64,000 nucleotides of DNA from CBDFLT01 sp965249225 (GCA_965249225.1 CBDFLT010000007.1:62001-126000), one strand, 5' to 3'; positions 25,240 through 34,323 are shown, counted from the stretch's first letter. Translations and numbers: made by a program. Notes: generated by a model from the letters alone, not told the origin.

Positions 25240-25608
25240 ATGCCTCATGCGCGCACACGCAAATTCGGGAGAGCCATCCGGCACCGCCGAGTCCGGAAGA
25301 AGGTGTATGGCACAGGGGAGCGGCCCAGGCTTGCCGTATTTCGAAGTCTAAACCACATCTACGCTCAGGTAATCGACGATGATCGAGGCGTGACGCTGGC
25401 CGCGGCGTCCAGCTTTGAAGGCGCGATACGGCAGAAGCGCGATGGGAAACGCAAGACCGCGGTATCCGAGTTGGTAGGCGCTCTCATTGGCCAACGGGCC
25501 AAAAAGCAGGGCGTGGAGGGCGTTGTATTCGATCGGGGCGGATACAAGTATCACGGCCGGGTGCGCGCCCTTGCCGAGGCGGCACGACAGGGAGGACTGA
25601 AGTTCTGA
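25240..25608 (+). CDS. rplR: 50S ribosomal protein L18
   Basis: 122 aa, 5S rRNA binder. RHRRVRKKVYGTGERPRLAVFRSLNHIYAQVIDDD and the C-terminal FDRGGYKYHGRVRALAEAARQGGLKF are conserved. Its last base overlaps the rpsE start codon. Confidence 0.98.
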   Translation: MPHARTRKFGRAIRHRRVRKKVYGTGERPRLAVFRSLNHIYAQVIDDDRGVTLAAASSFEGAIRQKRDGKRKTAVSELVGALIGQRAKKQGVEGVVFDRGGYKYHGRVRALAEAARQGGLKF

Positions 25609-26135
25609 TGACAACTAATAAGGATATCTTGGGCCGAGAAGAGTTGCCGTTAATGGAAAGGGTGGTTCGGATCTCTCGTGTGGCCCAGGTTGCCAAGGGG
25701 GGGCGTACCCTGAGCTTCAATGCAATCGTTGTAGTGGGAGATGGAGAGGGGAATGTGGGTGTAGGAATGGGGAAGGCCGTTACAGTGCCTGATGCGATCA
25801 GGAAAGGCGCCACCGAGGCGCGCAAGAACCTTATACCGGTGATCCTGAAGGGTAATACCATTCCTCACGAGGTCACCGCCAAATACTGTGGATCAGAAGT
25901 AATGCTGCGTCCGGCGCCGCCGGGCACCGGGGTGATCGCGGGTGGTACCATAAGGGCCGTCGTCGAGCTAGCCGGGGTCAAAGACGTGGTCACCAAGGCC
26001 CGTCGCAGTACCAATTCCATGAATGTTGTCAAGGCCACCGTTAATGCCCTTGCTACGCTCAGAGACCCTGCAGAAGAGTTGGCCAAGAGGAAGCAGTTGG
26101 TGGAGTCTCTGAGCACCGAGCAACCGGAACGGTGA
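25608..26135 (+). CDS. rpsE: 30S ribosomal protein S5
   Basis: 175 aa. ERVVRISRVAQVAKGGRTLSF, GVGMGKAVTVPDAIRKG, HEVTAKYCGSEVMLRPAPPGTGVIAGG and KDVVTKARRSTNSMNVVKAT are conserved. It acts in decoding fidelity. The ATG overlaps the rplR stop (TGATG). Confidence 0.98.
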   Translation: MTTNKDILGREELPLMERVVRISRVAQVAKGGRTLSFNAIVVVGDGEGNVGVGMGKAVTVPDAIRKGATEARKNLIPVILKGNTIPHEVTAKYCGSEVMLRPAPPGTGVIAGGTIRAVVELAGVKDVVTKARRSTNSMNVVKATVNALATLRDPAEELAKRKQLVESLSTEQPER

Positions 26136-26167
26136 TCGGGCTCACACCAATCATTTAATCAATCAAC

Positions 26168-26365
26168 ATGACCAAACTTCAGATAACTTGGAAGAAAAGT
26201 ACTATAGGTTTCTCTCGGGACCAGAGACGCACCATAGCGGGATTGGGACTGCGAAGGCTTCAGCAGACCGTCGAACACGAGGACGTACCCTCAATCCGGG
26301 GCATGGTTCAAAAGGTTCGTCATCTAGTTGAGGTGAAGCAGGTTCCGCCTTCCGATCCCTCTTAG
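26168..26365 (+). CDS. rpmD: 50S ribosomal protein L30
   Basis: 65 aa. LQITWKKSTIGFSRDQRRTIAGLGLRRLQQTVEHED and IRGMVQKVRHLVEV match the small bacterial L30. It has no clear Shine-Dalgarno site in the AT-rich 32-nt gap behind rpsE. Confidence 0.96.
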   Translation: MTKLQITWKKSTIGFSRDQRRTIAGLGLRRLQQTVEHEDVPSIRGMVQKVRHLVEVKQVPPSDPS

Positions 26366-26461
26366 CCAGTTGACGAGGGTTGACGTACGCGTCTTCTCCG
26401 TGGATGGCGATGGAGACGGTCGGGGCCGTGGTCGTCGGCGTAATCACAATACGGTTTGATA

Positions 26462-26908
26462 ATGCAGCAACACGAGTTGAGACCGCCGAAAGGCACAAAA
26501 CGAGCGCGTAAGCGGGTAGGCCGAGGGGACAGCAGCGGCTACGGCAGCTATTCGGGTCGAGGAAACAAGGGCCAGAATAGTCGAAGCGGTGGCGGGGTGC
26601 GTCCCAACTTCGAGGGTGGGCAGCTCCCGCTCACCAAGCGGCTTCCTCACTTGCGAGGCTTCACTAACAAATTCCACACGGAATACAGCACGGTGAATTT
26701 GGACTGGCTTGCAAGGTTTCCGGCCAACACTGAGCTGACACTTCAAATGCTTGTGGAGTCGGGTGGAGTCAAGAACCTGAAGCGCCCTGTGAAAGTTCTC
26801 GGTCGTGGTGAGTTGGGGATACCGCTGGTGGTCGAAGCCCACAAATTCTCCAAGTCGGCGCGCCAGAAGATAGAGGCGGCCGGCGGCAGTGTGAGGGAGA
26901 TAGGCTGA
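26462..26908 (+). CDS. rplO: 50S ribosomal protein L15
   Basis: 148 aa. HELRPPKGTKRARKRVGRGDSSGYGSYSGRGNKGQNSRSGG is the glycine-rich RNA-binding N-terminus; GGQLPLTKRLPHLRGF follows. I take ATG 26462; an in-frame TTG two codons earlier is less likely. The final base is shared with the secY ATG. Confidence 0.97.
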   Translation: MQQHELRPPKGTKRARKRVGRGDSSGYGSYSGRGNKGQNSRSGGGVRPNFEGGQLPLTKRLPHLRGFTNKFHTEYSTVNLDWLARFPANTELTLQMLVESGGVKNLKRPVKVLGRGELGIPLVVEAHKFSKSARQKIEAAGGSVREIG

Positions 26909-28242
26909 TGCGCCAGGCCCAGGCCGCGGGGCAGGAGGCATCCAGACCTCAGTTAATACAATCCATGATCGACGCGATGCGCGTCCCGGATCTTCGGACC
27001 CGGATACTGTTTACCCTGGGCATGCTGGTAGTGTTTCGGTTCGTGGCCCACGTTCCTGTGCCTGGGGTAGATTCGCAGGCGTTGGCGCAAGCCTTTCAGC
27101 AGTCGGCGTTGCTGGGGTTCCTGGACCTGTTTAGTGGCGGAGCGCTGGCCAACCTGAGCGTTGCCGCGCTGGGCGTGTATCCCTACATCACCTCATCCAT
27201 CGTGATGCAGATACTCGTGCCCGTGGTGCCCAGCCTGAAGGCGCTGGCTCAGGAGGGTGAGTACGGCCGACAAAAGATCAACCAGTACACCCATTGGCTA
27301 ACCGTGCCCGTGGCCGCACTGCAATCGTGGGGGCAGCTGACGCTGCTGAGGCAGTCGGGTGTACTTCCCTCAGTGGACTTCGGCCTTAACCTTCAGACCA
27401 TGGCCATGGTGTTGTCAATGGTAGCGGGGACCATGTTCCTCGTCTGGCTCGGCGAGCTGATCACCGAACGAGGCCTTGGCAACGGCATATCACTAATAAT
27501 ATTCGGCGGGATAGTGGCCCGCTTCCCACAGGTGATAGGGCAGGGCTTCCTGGAGAGAGACGAGGCCGGCGGCCTGCTCCTGCTGGGTCTGTTGGGCTTC
27601 GCCATTATATACCTCATCGTGCTTTTCACCGAGGCTCAGCGCCGCGTGCCGGTGCAATACGGGCGAAGTGTATTCCGAGGAGGCCGCATGCAGCGTGCCA
27701 GCGGCTCAACGTTCCTGCCGCTCCGAGTCAACTCGGCGGGCATGATCCCACTCATCTTCGCCTCCTCGATCATCATTCTGCCGGCGACCATCGCGAGCTA
27801 CTTCAGGAACCCGCTCAGTGACGACATACTCGCTAGCGGTGCCCGGTTCCTGTCCAATGCGCTGGACCCTTCCGGATGGATTTATTGGGCGATGTTTTTC
27901 GTCCTGGTGGTCGTCTTCGCCTTCTTTTACACGATGATAACGTTCCAGCAACAGAACCTGGCCGAGAACCTCCAGCGGAATGGAGGCTTCATCCCAGGCA
28001 TACGTCCGGGCCCACCGACCCAGGCGTACCTGAGCCGAGTGTTGATCCGCATTACCTGGGGCGGCGCCTTGTTCCTGGGGTTCGTTGCGATTATTCCTTT
28101 CTTCGTCACTCAGGCCACCGACGTGCGCGCTCTGACGCTGAGCAGTTTCAGCCTCTTGATCATGGTGGGCGTGGCGCTGGACACAATGCGTCAGCTCGAG
28201 GCGCAACTGCTGATGCGCAACTACGAAGGATTCATCAGGTGA
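26908..28242 (+). CDS. secY: preprotein translocase subunit SecY
   Basis: 444 aa, ten membrane helices; the channel of the Sec translocon, partner of the SecG encoded at 54.3 kb. PDLRTRILFTLGMLVVFRF, VPGVD, FSGGALANLSVAALGVYPYI (plug region), RRVPVQY with the cytoplasmic basic loop (EAQRRVPVQYGR), GGFIPGIRPG and the C-terminal MRQLEAQLLMRNYEGFI. Translation is coupled to rplO. Confidence 0.98.
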   Translation: MRQAQAAGQEASRPQLIQSMIDAMRVPDLRTRILFTLGMLVVFRFVAHVPVPGVDSQALAQAFQQSALLGFLDLFSGGALANLSVAALGVYPYITSSIVMQILVPVVPSLKALAQEGEYGRQKINQYTHWLTVPVAALQSWGQLTLLRQSGVLPSVDFGLNLQTMAMVLSMVAGTMFLVWLGELITERGLGNGISLIIFGGIVARFPQVIGQGFLERDEAGGLLLLGLLGFAIIYLIVLFTEAQRRVPVQYGRSVFRGGRMQRASGSTFLPLRVNSAGMIPLIFASSIIILPATIASYFRNPLSDDILASGARFLSNALDPSGWIYWAMFFVLVVVFAFFYTMITFQQQNLAENLQRNGGFIPGIRPGPPTQAYLSRVLIRITWGGALFLGFVAIIPFFVTQATDVRALTLSSFSLLIMVGVALDTMRQLEAQLLMRNYEGFIR

Positions 28243-28312
28243 CCGGACCGCAGGTACGCTCTCAAGACCCCACGCACAGAGCGCACGAGGCCGGACACGG
28301 AACCTACCGGGA

Positions 28313-28951
28313 GTGAAGGTGGTGTTGTTGGGGCCGCCCGGCTCAGGCAAGGGTACACACGTCGTCAGGCTCGCGGAAGAGCTGCATGTTCCCCGCATCT
28401 CCTCAGGAGACCTGTTTCGCGACCATCAGGTGCGGGACACGGAACTTGGCCGGCTAGCCCGATCATACATGGAGAGGGGGGTACTCGTTCCAGATGAGGT
28501 AACCATCGGGATGGTGATGGGGTGGCTCGACGAGCAGCGTGAGGCCGGCGGGTTCGTGATGGATGGATTCCCGAGGACTCTGCCGCAGGCACGGGCCCTG
28601 GACGAGGCGTTGGAGGAGATGGGAGGACCGGACAGAGTTCTTTACATCAACGTATCTGAGCAGGAGCTCGTCTCAAGGTTGAGCGGCAGGCTCGTCTGTC
28701 GCAACTGCCAAACTCCTTACCATCTAAAATTCTCACCACCCGGGAGGCCTGGGAAGTGCGACGAGTGCGGAGGTGAGCTATATCAGCGCGACGATGACAA
28801 AGCTGAAGCCGTGAAGAAACGCATCCGCGTGTATGCGGAGGAGACCGAGCCGCTGGTGCAGTATTACCGGGATGGAGGCAAGCTTGCGGAGCTGGACGGC
28901 GAAGGTTCTATTGAGGAGGTGTGGCGAGCTCTCATCGCCGCGGTACGGTGA
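28313..28951 (+). CDS. adk: adenylate kinase, zinc-LID type
   Basis: 212 aa; ATP + AMP to 2 ADP. Walker A GPPGSGKGTH, then ISSGDLFR, DGFPRTLPQA (AMP site), RLSGRLVCRNCQ and CDECGG, giving a Cys4 zinc site in the LID, and KKRIRVYAEETEPL. GTG start at 28313. It lies between secY and map, the standard order. Confidence 0.97.
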   Translation: MKVVLLGPPGSGKGTHVVRLAEELHVPRISSGDLFRDHQVRDTELGRLARSYMERGVLVPDEVTIGMVMGWLDEQREAGGFVMDGFPRTLPQARALDEALEEMGGPDRVLYINVSEQELVSRLSGRLVCRNCQTPYHLKFSPPGRPGKCDECGGELYQRDDDKAEAVKKRIRVYAEETEPLVQYYRDGGKLAELDGEGSIEEVWRALIAAVR

Positions 28952-29002
28952 TTGGGCCGCAGGCACGCCATCTATCCGATCTGCGGAACCGGTTTGTGCT
29001 AC

Positions 29003-29008
29003 TATAAT
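29003..29008 (+). promoter_or_regulatory. possible -10 element (TATAAT) ahead of map/infA
   Basis: TATAAT in the sequence gtgctacTATAATggg within the adk-map gap. No good -35 hexamer lies 16-18 bp upstream. If used, it would give map-infA-rpmJ a transcript start near 29015. Confidence 0.4.
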
Positions 29009-29112
29009 GGGTGCCAACTTAAAGTTGAGGATGAGTCATTAATCGCATCGCTGGGCCGAGCACGGCCCGCTCGAGTGGGATCACGATCAAGTCCCCCAAA
29101 GAACTGGACTTC

Positions 29113-29835
29113 ATGCGCCAGGCGGGACAGGTGGTGGCCTGTGTCAAAGCCAAGGTGGTCGATGCCATCGCTCCAGGAGTGTCGACCCGCGAGCTCGACC
29201 GTATCGCGGAGCAAGAGATCAGAAGGCTGGGGGCCGTGCCCTCTTTCAAAGGATACATGGGCTTTCCCGCTTCCATCTGTGCGTCGCTAAACGAGCAGAT
29301 CGTCCACGGGATTCCTGGAGACAGGATGGTTCGAGAGGGCGACATCATAAGTGTAGACATCGGAGCTATCGTCGGTGGGTTCCATGGCGACAGCGCGCTC
29401 ACCGTCGGAGTGGGCAGGATATCGAACGAGGCCCAACGACTGATCGACGCCACTCGGGAATCCCTTTGGCGCGGCATCGCCCAGGCCAGGGCCGGGACAC
29501 GCGTCGGCGGGATCTCGGCGGCCATCCAGGCCTACGCTGAGAGCCAGGGGTATTCCGTGGTACGCCAGTACGTGGGCCACGGCGTCGGCCGCTCACTCCA
29601 TGAGGAGCCCCAGGTGCCCAACTACGGAGTGCCGGAGAGAGGGCCTCTGCTTCGCGAGGGTATGGCCATCGCCATCGAGCCTATGCTGAATATCGGGGGG
29701 TGGGAGGCGGAACAGCTTGACGATGGCTGGACGGTTGTCACAGTCGATGGGAGCCTCTCTGCGCATTTCGAAGAAACGGTGGCGATAACGGAAGACGGCG
29801 CCGAGGTCCTGACAACTTTGGACCCTGTGTACTAG
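29113..29835 (+). CDS. map: methionine aminopeptidase, type I
   Basis: Removes the initiator Met from nascent proteins. Metal ligands are seen in ISVDIGAIVGGFHGDSAL (two Asp), GHGVGRSLHEEP (His), AIEPML (Glu) and HFEETVAIT (Glu); PSFKGYMGFPASICASLNEQIVHGIP is the substrate side. ATG 29113 is the first canonical start, but the family's N-terminal segment (ITIKSPKELDF) is encoded in the same frame just upstream, from about 29080, with no ATG, GTG or TTG ahead of it. So the true start is either a rare codon (ATC 29080) or hidden by a small sequence error. Confidence 0.92.
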   Translation: MRQAGQVVACVKAKVVDAIAPGVSTRELDRIAEQEIRRLGAVPSFKGYMGFPASICASLNEQIVHGIPGDRMVREGDIISVDIGAIVGGFHGDSALTVGVGRISNEAQRLIDATRESLWRGIAQARAGTRVGGISAAIQAYAESQGYSVVRQYVGHGVGRSLHEEPQVPNYGVPERGPLLREGMAIAIEPMLNIGGWEAEQLDDGWTVVTVDGSLSAHFEETVAITEDGAEVLTTLDPVY

Positions 29836-29921
29836 AAGCGGTTTCAAAATCAGCTCTCGGGTCGGTGTGGGGAGGTCTGCACGAGTCGACGAGCCTTCTG
29901 AAACAACTTGCGAGGAGATTG

Positions 29922-30146
29922 ATGGCAAGAAAGCAAAAGGAAGCTATTGAGGTAGAGGGGGTTGTAACCGAGGCTCTGCCCAACGCGACTTTTAGAATCG
30001 AGTTGGCTAATGGCCATCTGGTCCTGGCCTACGTGTCCGGCAAAATACGCCTTCACTTCATAAGGGTCCTGCCCGGCGACCGAGTTCTAGTGGAGCTTTC
30101 CCCGTATGATCTGACAAGGGGCAGGATCACTTACCGGTTTAAGTAG
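29922..30146 (+). CDS. infA: translation initiation factor IF-1
   Basis: 74 aa. ARKQKEAIEVEGVVTEALPNATFRIEL, GHLVLAYVSGKIRLHFIRVLPGDRVLVELSPYDLTRGRITYRFK is the complete OB fold. ATG 29922 has CGAGGAG upstream; the frame is open earlier but the family starts here. Followed by rpmJ and rpsM as usual. Confidence 0.98.
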   Translation: MARKQKEAIEVEGVVTEALPNATFRIELANGHLVLAYVSGKIRLHFIRVLPGDRVLVELSPYDLTRGRITYRFK

Positions 30147-30244
30147 GGAGCTGATATAGTTCTAGACGGTAAAGCATCGGCGCATTTGGTGAATAAGGGT
30201 TTAAGGCCGCACGGCGATAAAGGGCAAGAAATCGGAGAGCAAAA

Positions 30245-30358
30245 GTGAAGGTTTCCGCATCGGTTAAGCCTAGGTGCGCCAGGTGTCGGGTGGTCCGGCG
30301 CAAAGGCCGAGTCCTTATCATCTGTGACAATCCCAGACATAAGCAGAGGCAGGGTTAA
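30245..30358 (+). CDS. rpmJ: 50S ribosomal protein L36
   Basis: 37-aa zinc-ribbon protein from a GTG start: KVSASVKPRCARCRVVRRKG, then VLIICDNPRHKQRQG. The C-x2-C...C...H set (RCARCR, ICDNPRH) marks the zinc form. GGAGAGC upstream of the GTG. Between infA and rpsM in the usual order. Confidence 0.97.
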   Translation: MKVSASVKPRCARCRVVRRKGRVLIICDNPRHKQRQG

Positions 30359-30388
30359 GGACCGAACCTGGCTCAAGGGGGGCAAGTT

Positions 30389-30772
30389 ATGGCCTTGGTC
30401 GCCGGAGTTAACATCCCGGACAACAGGAAAGTCGAATACTCACTTCGCGCCATCTTCGGCATAGGTGCCTCTCAGGCGCGAGACGTCGTTCAGAAGGCGA
30501 ACGTCGAAGGCAACCCGCGGGTCAAAGACCTGACGGAAGCGGAGCTATCCCGCCTTCGCGAGGTTATCGACCGTGAAAAAAAAGTGGAGGGCGATCTTAG
30601 GCGCGAGGTAAACATGAACATCAGGCGCCTCATCGACATCGGCTCATACAGGGGCCTGCGCCACCGCAGGAACCTACCCGTCCGGGGCCAGCGAACGCGC
30701 ACCAACGCACGGCAAAAGCGTGGCCCCAAGAAGCCGGTGGCAGGGCGACGCCACACCGTTACCAGGAAGTAG
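30389..30772 (+). CDS. rpsM: 30S ribosomal protein S13
   Basis: 127 aa. VAGVNIPDNRKVEYSLRAIFGIG, the helix-two-turn-helix region and GLRHRRNLPVRGQRTRTNARQ-like C-terminus (RGLRHRRNLPVRGQRTRTNA) are conserved. It contacts the P-site tRNA and L5. It is followed by a 135-bp gap holding a CATAA...TTATG inverted repeat (near 30780-30800) and no gene. Confidence 0.98.
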   Translation: MALVAGVNIPDNRKVEYSLRAIFGIGASQARDVVQKANVEGNPRVKDLTEAELSRLREVIDREKKVEGDLRREVNMNIRRLIDIGSYRGLRHRRNLPVRGQRTRTNARQKRGPKKPVAGRRHTVTRK

Positions 30773-30907
30773 CCCCGGGCATAATGTACACGTTATGATC
30801 GGTCCCAGAGTGTTCGGATCGTGGCACATTAGGACGAGTGACGCGTTTATGTGGGGCCAAAGTAGATAGTAGAGGCGACCAGGCAGAAATGCGGAAGGAA
30901 GCAAGGA

Positions 30908-31294
30908 ATGGCGAGAAAACCAAGGGCTAGGCGGCGGGAGCGTAAATCCGTCCCGGTGGGAAGGGCTTACATCCAGTCCACATTTAACAACACTATCGTC
31001 ACGCTAACCGACTCGCAGGGGAATGTTCTCGCATGGGGTAGCGCGGGAACCGTTGGTTTTAAGGGGTCGAGAAAATCGACGGCCTTCGCCGCTCAAAGGG
31101 CGGCCGAAGATGCCGCCAAGAAGGGCAAGGAGCACGGCCTTCGCCAGCTTGAGGTATTTGTCAGGGGGCCGGGTGCGGGCAGAGAAGCCGCCATACGCGC
31201 CCTGAACGGGATGGGACTCTTCATTACCAGCATCCGCGACGTTACTCCCATCCCGCACAACGGCTGCCGTCCGCCAAAGAGAAGGCGCGTGTAG
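30908..31294 (+). CDS. rpsK: 30S ribosomal protein S11
   Basis: 128 aa. GRAYIQSTFNNTIVTLTDSQGNVLAW, GFKGSRKSTAFAAQRAAEDA, VFVRGPGAGREAAIRAL and DVTPIPHNGCRPPKRRRV are conserved; part of the 30S platform. GGAAGGAAGCAAGGA before the ATG. Confidence 0.98.
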   Translation: MARKPRARRRERKSVPVGRAYIQSTFNNTIVTLTDSQGNVLAWGSAGTVGFKGSRKSTAFAAQRAAEDAAKKGKEHGLRQLEVFVRGPGAGREAAIRALNGMGLFITSIRDVTPIPHNGCRPPKRRRV

Positions 31295-31312
31295 TGAGGG
31301 GAGTGGAAAAGG

Positions 31313-32125
31313 GTGTTTAAGGTGGAACAGCGTACGGAGGCTCTGTCCCCGCGAGATGCTGGGGAGCTCGTAAATGAGGCATTTCTCATATTTGGCAGAC
31401 ATCTCAGGCGATTCATAGTGCTTGTGGCGGTCGTGCAGGTGCCCGTAAATATTGTGTCGCTCCTACTGGGCGGAGGCATGGTCGCCTACGCGGTGGGAGG
31501 CGCCCTGGGCCTCTTTGGCAGCATCATCGTCTATGCGATGCTAGTCGATGCAGTGGGCCAGCATTATGTCACCGGGGGCGTGGACGTCCGCCGGAGTTAT
31601 CGCAAGGCTTGGGACCGCATCGCGTCGCTGTCGATATTGACCGGAATTGCGGCACTAGCGCTGGTGGCGGTCGCTGCGCCGGTTACGGTTATCGACAACG
31701 CGGTGCTTTTCCTGGTGGCGCTGATAGCAGTTGCCGCCATCGCTGTCGTGGTTTACCTTTCAATGGCGGTACAGGTCGTGATAGTCGAACACGCTAAGGC
31801 TTTCGACGCACTCAGGAGAAGCTACCTGTTGGTACGTGGGAGGTGGTGGCGGGTCTTTGGAGTTATTGCGCTATTCTTTCTAGTTGGATTTGGTCTTAGT
31901 CTTGTAGTGGCTCTTCCCATCGCTCTAGTAGTTGGAATCGCCAATCCTGTGGCCGGATCGCTCTCCAGTGACGTTCTTCAGTTCGTGAGCGGAGTGGCCG
32001 TTACGCTGGCCGTGTCGCCCGTCATTTACATCGGCGGTACGCTTCTATACTACGATCTCAGAGTGAGGCGGGAGTCGTACAATATCTCTGTCTTATCTTC
32101 TGAGATGGGGTTGGCCCTGGCTTGA
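31313..32125 (+). CDS. polytopic membrane protein inserted in the alpha operon
   Basis: 270 aa from GTG 31313. An N-terminal RDAGELVNEAFLIFGRHLRRFIVLV segment is followed by about six hydrophobic stretches; the pattern (E-x-F-x-I-x-R...Y-R-A-W-D...SYLLVRGRWWRVFGV) resembles the membrane domain found in the glycerophosphoryl diester phosphodiesterase/YciC-like families. No catalytic domain is present. It lies 18 nt after rpsK and 51 nt before rpsD, where no gene is normally found. Function unknown. Confidence 0.75.
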   Translation: MFKVEQRTEALSPRDAGELVNEAFLIFGRHLRRFIVLVAVVQVPVNIVSLLLGGGMVAYAVGGALGLFGSIIVYAMLVDAVGQHYVTGGVDVRRSYRKAWDRIASLSILTGIAALALVAVAAPVTVIDNAVLFLVALIAVAAIAVVVYLSMAVQVVIVEHAKAFDALRRSYLLVRGRWWRVFGVIALFFLVGFGLSLVVALPIALVVGIANPVAGSLSSDVLQFVSGVAVTLAVSPVIYIGGTLLYYDLRVRRESYNISVLSSEMGLALA

Positions 32126-32176
32126 GGATGAGGCCCTAGCCGAACGACGATGTTGGAGGTTTGAGAAAAAATATCA

Positions 32177-32806
32177 ATGGCTCGCTACATCGACCCAGTA
32201 TGCCGCCAGTGTCGACGGATCGGAGAGAAGCTCTTCCTGAAGGGGGAGCGCTGCTATACACCCCGTTGTGCTATCGAAAGGCGTAGGAAGCCTCCCGGGG
32301 ACCAGACGCCCAGAAGGCGTCGGCCCTCAGATTGGGCGCTTCAGCTCAGAGAGAAGCAAAAGGCGAGGTGGTCATACGGAGTGCTGGAACGTCAGTTCAG
32401 GCGGTACTTTGAGACGGCAAAAGACAGGCCGGGGATTACGGGTGACAATCTCCTTCAACTGCTGGAGAGTCGGCTCGATAACGTGGTCTATAGGCTGTCC
32501 TTTGCGGACTCTCGCCGCCAGGCCAGGCAACTGGTAACGCACGGCCATTTCGCCGTCAACGGGAAGCGGGTGAACATACCCTCATACAATGTGAAACAGG
32601 GCGATGTGATCGGCTGGGGAAAGGCCAATGGGTCTCTCCCTGAGTTCGTTAATATGCTCACTGAAGGCATCCCAAAGCGTCCGGTCCCTGAGTGGCTTAA
32701 GCTGGAGGTGTCCAACCTTACGGGTGAGGTATTAACCATGCCCACGCCCTCAGATATCGATACCGGTATCGACGTGCGGCTCATCGTCGAACTCTACTCC
32801 AAGTAA
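32177..32806 (+). CDS. rpsD: 30S ribosomal protein S4
   Basis: 209 aa. The N-terminus has four cysteines (PVCRQCRR and RCYTPRCAIE) forming a zinc site. KQKARWSYGVLERQFRRYF, LLQLLESRLDNVVYRLSFADSRRQARQLVTHGHFAVNGKRVNIPS is the S4 RNA-binding domain. Primary 16S binder. Confidence 0.98.
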   Translation: MARYIDPVCRQCRRIGEKLFLKGERCYTPRCAIERRRKPPGDQTPRRRRPSDWALQLREKQKARWSYGVLERQFRRYFETAKDRPGITGDNLLQLLESRLDNVVYRLSFADSRRQARQLVTHGHFAVNGKRVNIPSYNVKQGDVIGWGKANGSLPEFVNMLTEGIPKRPVPEWLKLEVSNLTGEVLTMPTPSDIDTGIDVRLIVELYSK

Positions 32807-32862
32807 GCTGAGTTAGTGGCAACCTTGAACTTCTTCATTTGTGAAACGGAGGATCTGTCCGC

Positions 32863-33882
32863 ATGGTCTTAGAGTTCCGAGGAATCGCCCCGAGTGAAAC
32901 CGAAACCAGTGAAGAGGTCGTACCACGCCCGCGTATAACTGTCATCGACGACGATGACCGCTACGGCAAATTTGCTGTGGAGCCGCTGGAGGAGGGGCAC
33001 GGGGTGACCCTTGGAAACCCACTTCGGCGAGTCCTCTACAGTTCGCTTCCTGGTACGGCCGTTACTTGGGTCAAAATCGAGGGCGTGCTGCACGAGTATG
33101 GGACAATTGCCCACGTCAAAGAAGAGGTGGCTGAGCTACTGCTCAACATCAGGGGCATCAGGCTTAGGTCCAGTGTGGACCGGCCCGGTAAACTTCGCCT
33201 CGAAGTGGCCGGGGAGGGTCAGGTGTGTGCGGGAGATATCATGGCGTCCTCCGACTTCGAGGTCGTGAACCCCGAGCTGCATCTTGCGATCCTTGACTCC
33301 AACGAAGCTAAGCTATCGGTGGAGCTCAACGTCGAGCAAGGGAGAGGCTACTTGCCCGCCGGCCATGGTGATGGACTTCCCATCGGTGTTCTACCCATGG
33401 ACGCTGTGTTCACGCCCATCAGAAAGGTGAACTATAACATCGAGAAGACCAGGATTGGCCAGAGGGCCGACCTCGAGCGCCTGGTGCTTGAGGTGTGGAC
33501 AGATGGGTCCATTACTCCCGTGGAGGCGGTACGGCAGGCCTCCAACATCCTGGTTGAGAATTTCTTCCTGCTCGCCAGCGTCCAGAGGGAGGTCGCAGAC
33601 GGCGCCGAAGGCCCACCCATTGCCCTAAAGATCTCCCCTGAGAACTACAACGTCCTGGTCGAACGGCTGGAGCTGTCGTCCCGGACTCTGAATTGTCTGA
33701 AGCGGGCCAGCATCAACAAGGTTGGCCAGGTTCTTGAACTGAAGAAGTCAGAGCTGCTGCAGATCAGAAACTTCGGGGAGAAGTCGCTCAACGAGCTTTA
33801 CTCTCGTCTGCGGGAGATGAACTTATTTCCGCCTGAGCTGGACCCAGACGCACCAGACGTACAGGAATCGGCCGAGGAGTAG
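32863..33882 (+). CDS. rpoA: RNA polymerase subunit alpha
   Basis: 339 aa. N-terminal domain: YGKFAVEPLEEGHGVTLGNPLRRVLYSSLPGTAVT and the dimerisation part; linker near residue 245; C-terminal domain with LELSSRTLNCLKRASINKVGQVLEL and IRNFGEKSLNELYSRL, which contacts UP elements and activators. GAAACGGAGGAT upstream of ATG. Confidence 0.98.
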   Translation: MVLEFRGIAPSETETSEEVVPRPRITVIDDDDRYGKFAVEPLEEGHGVTLGNPLRRVLYSSLPGTAVTWVKIEGVLHEYGTIAHVKEEVAELLLNIRGIRLRSSVDRPGKLRLEVAGEGQVCAGDIMASSDFEVVNPELHLAILDSNEAKLSVELNVEQGRGYLPAGHGDGLPIGVLPMDAVFTPIRKVNYNIEKTRIGQRADLERLVLEVWTDGSITPVEAVRQASNILVENFFLLASVQREVADGAEGPPIALKISPENYNVLVERLELSSRTLNCLKRASINKVGQVLELKKSELLQIRNFGEKSLNELYSRLREMNLFPPELDPDAPDVQESAEE

Positions 33883-33969
33883 ACCGGTCCCGGCCTGCTA
33901 CTGAAGCAGTACGGTTACATAAGTGAAAAAGTAGGGATTGTTAAAGCGGCTTTCAGGGAGCTAAAACTG

Positions 33970-34323
33970 ATGAGGCACCGACTCTCAGGGCGAAAGCTGT
34001 CGCGACCCACCGGGCACCGGATGTCCATGCTAAGGGGCATGGTAACCGATCTCTTGCGCGACGAAACGATTCGAACGACCGACGCCAAGGCGCGAGAGGT
34101 TAAGCGCATCGCCGATAAGGTTATAACAATGGGCAAGAAGGGTACGCTAAGCGACCGACGCCAGGCCCTCGCCATCCTCTATGACAAGGATGTGGTGCGG
34201 AAACTGTTCGATGAGTTGGGGCCGAGATACGAGTCCCGAAGAGGTGGATATACCAGGATGGTAAAGCTGGGCCCCCGCAAGGGCGATGCAGCGCCCATGG
34301 CTGTAATCGAGCTGGTGGCCTAG
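33970..34323 (+). CDS. rplQ: 50S ribosomal protein L17
   Basis: 117 aa. MRHRLSGRKLSRPTGHRMSMLRGMVTDLL, the REVKRIADKVITMGKKG stretch and RRGGYTRMVKLGPRKGDAAPMAVIEL are conserved. It ends the alpha operon; truA follows after 118 bp. Confidence 0.98.
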   Translation: MRHRLSGRKLSRPTGHRMSMLRGMVTDLLRDETIRTTDAKAREVKRIADKVITMGKKGTLSDRRQALAILYDKDVVRKLFDELGPRYESRRGGYTRMVKLGPRKGDAAPMAVIELVA

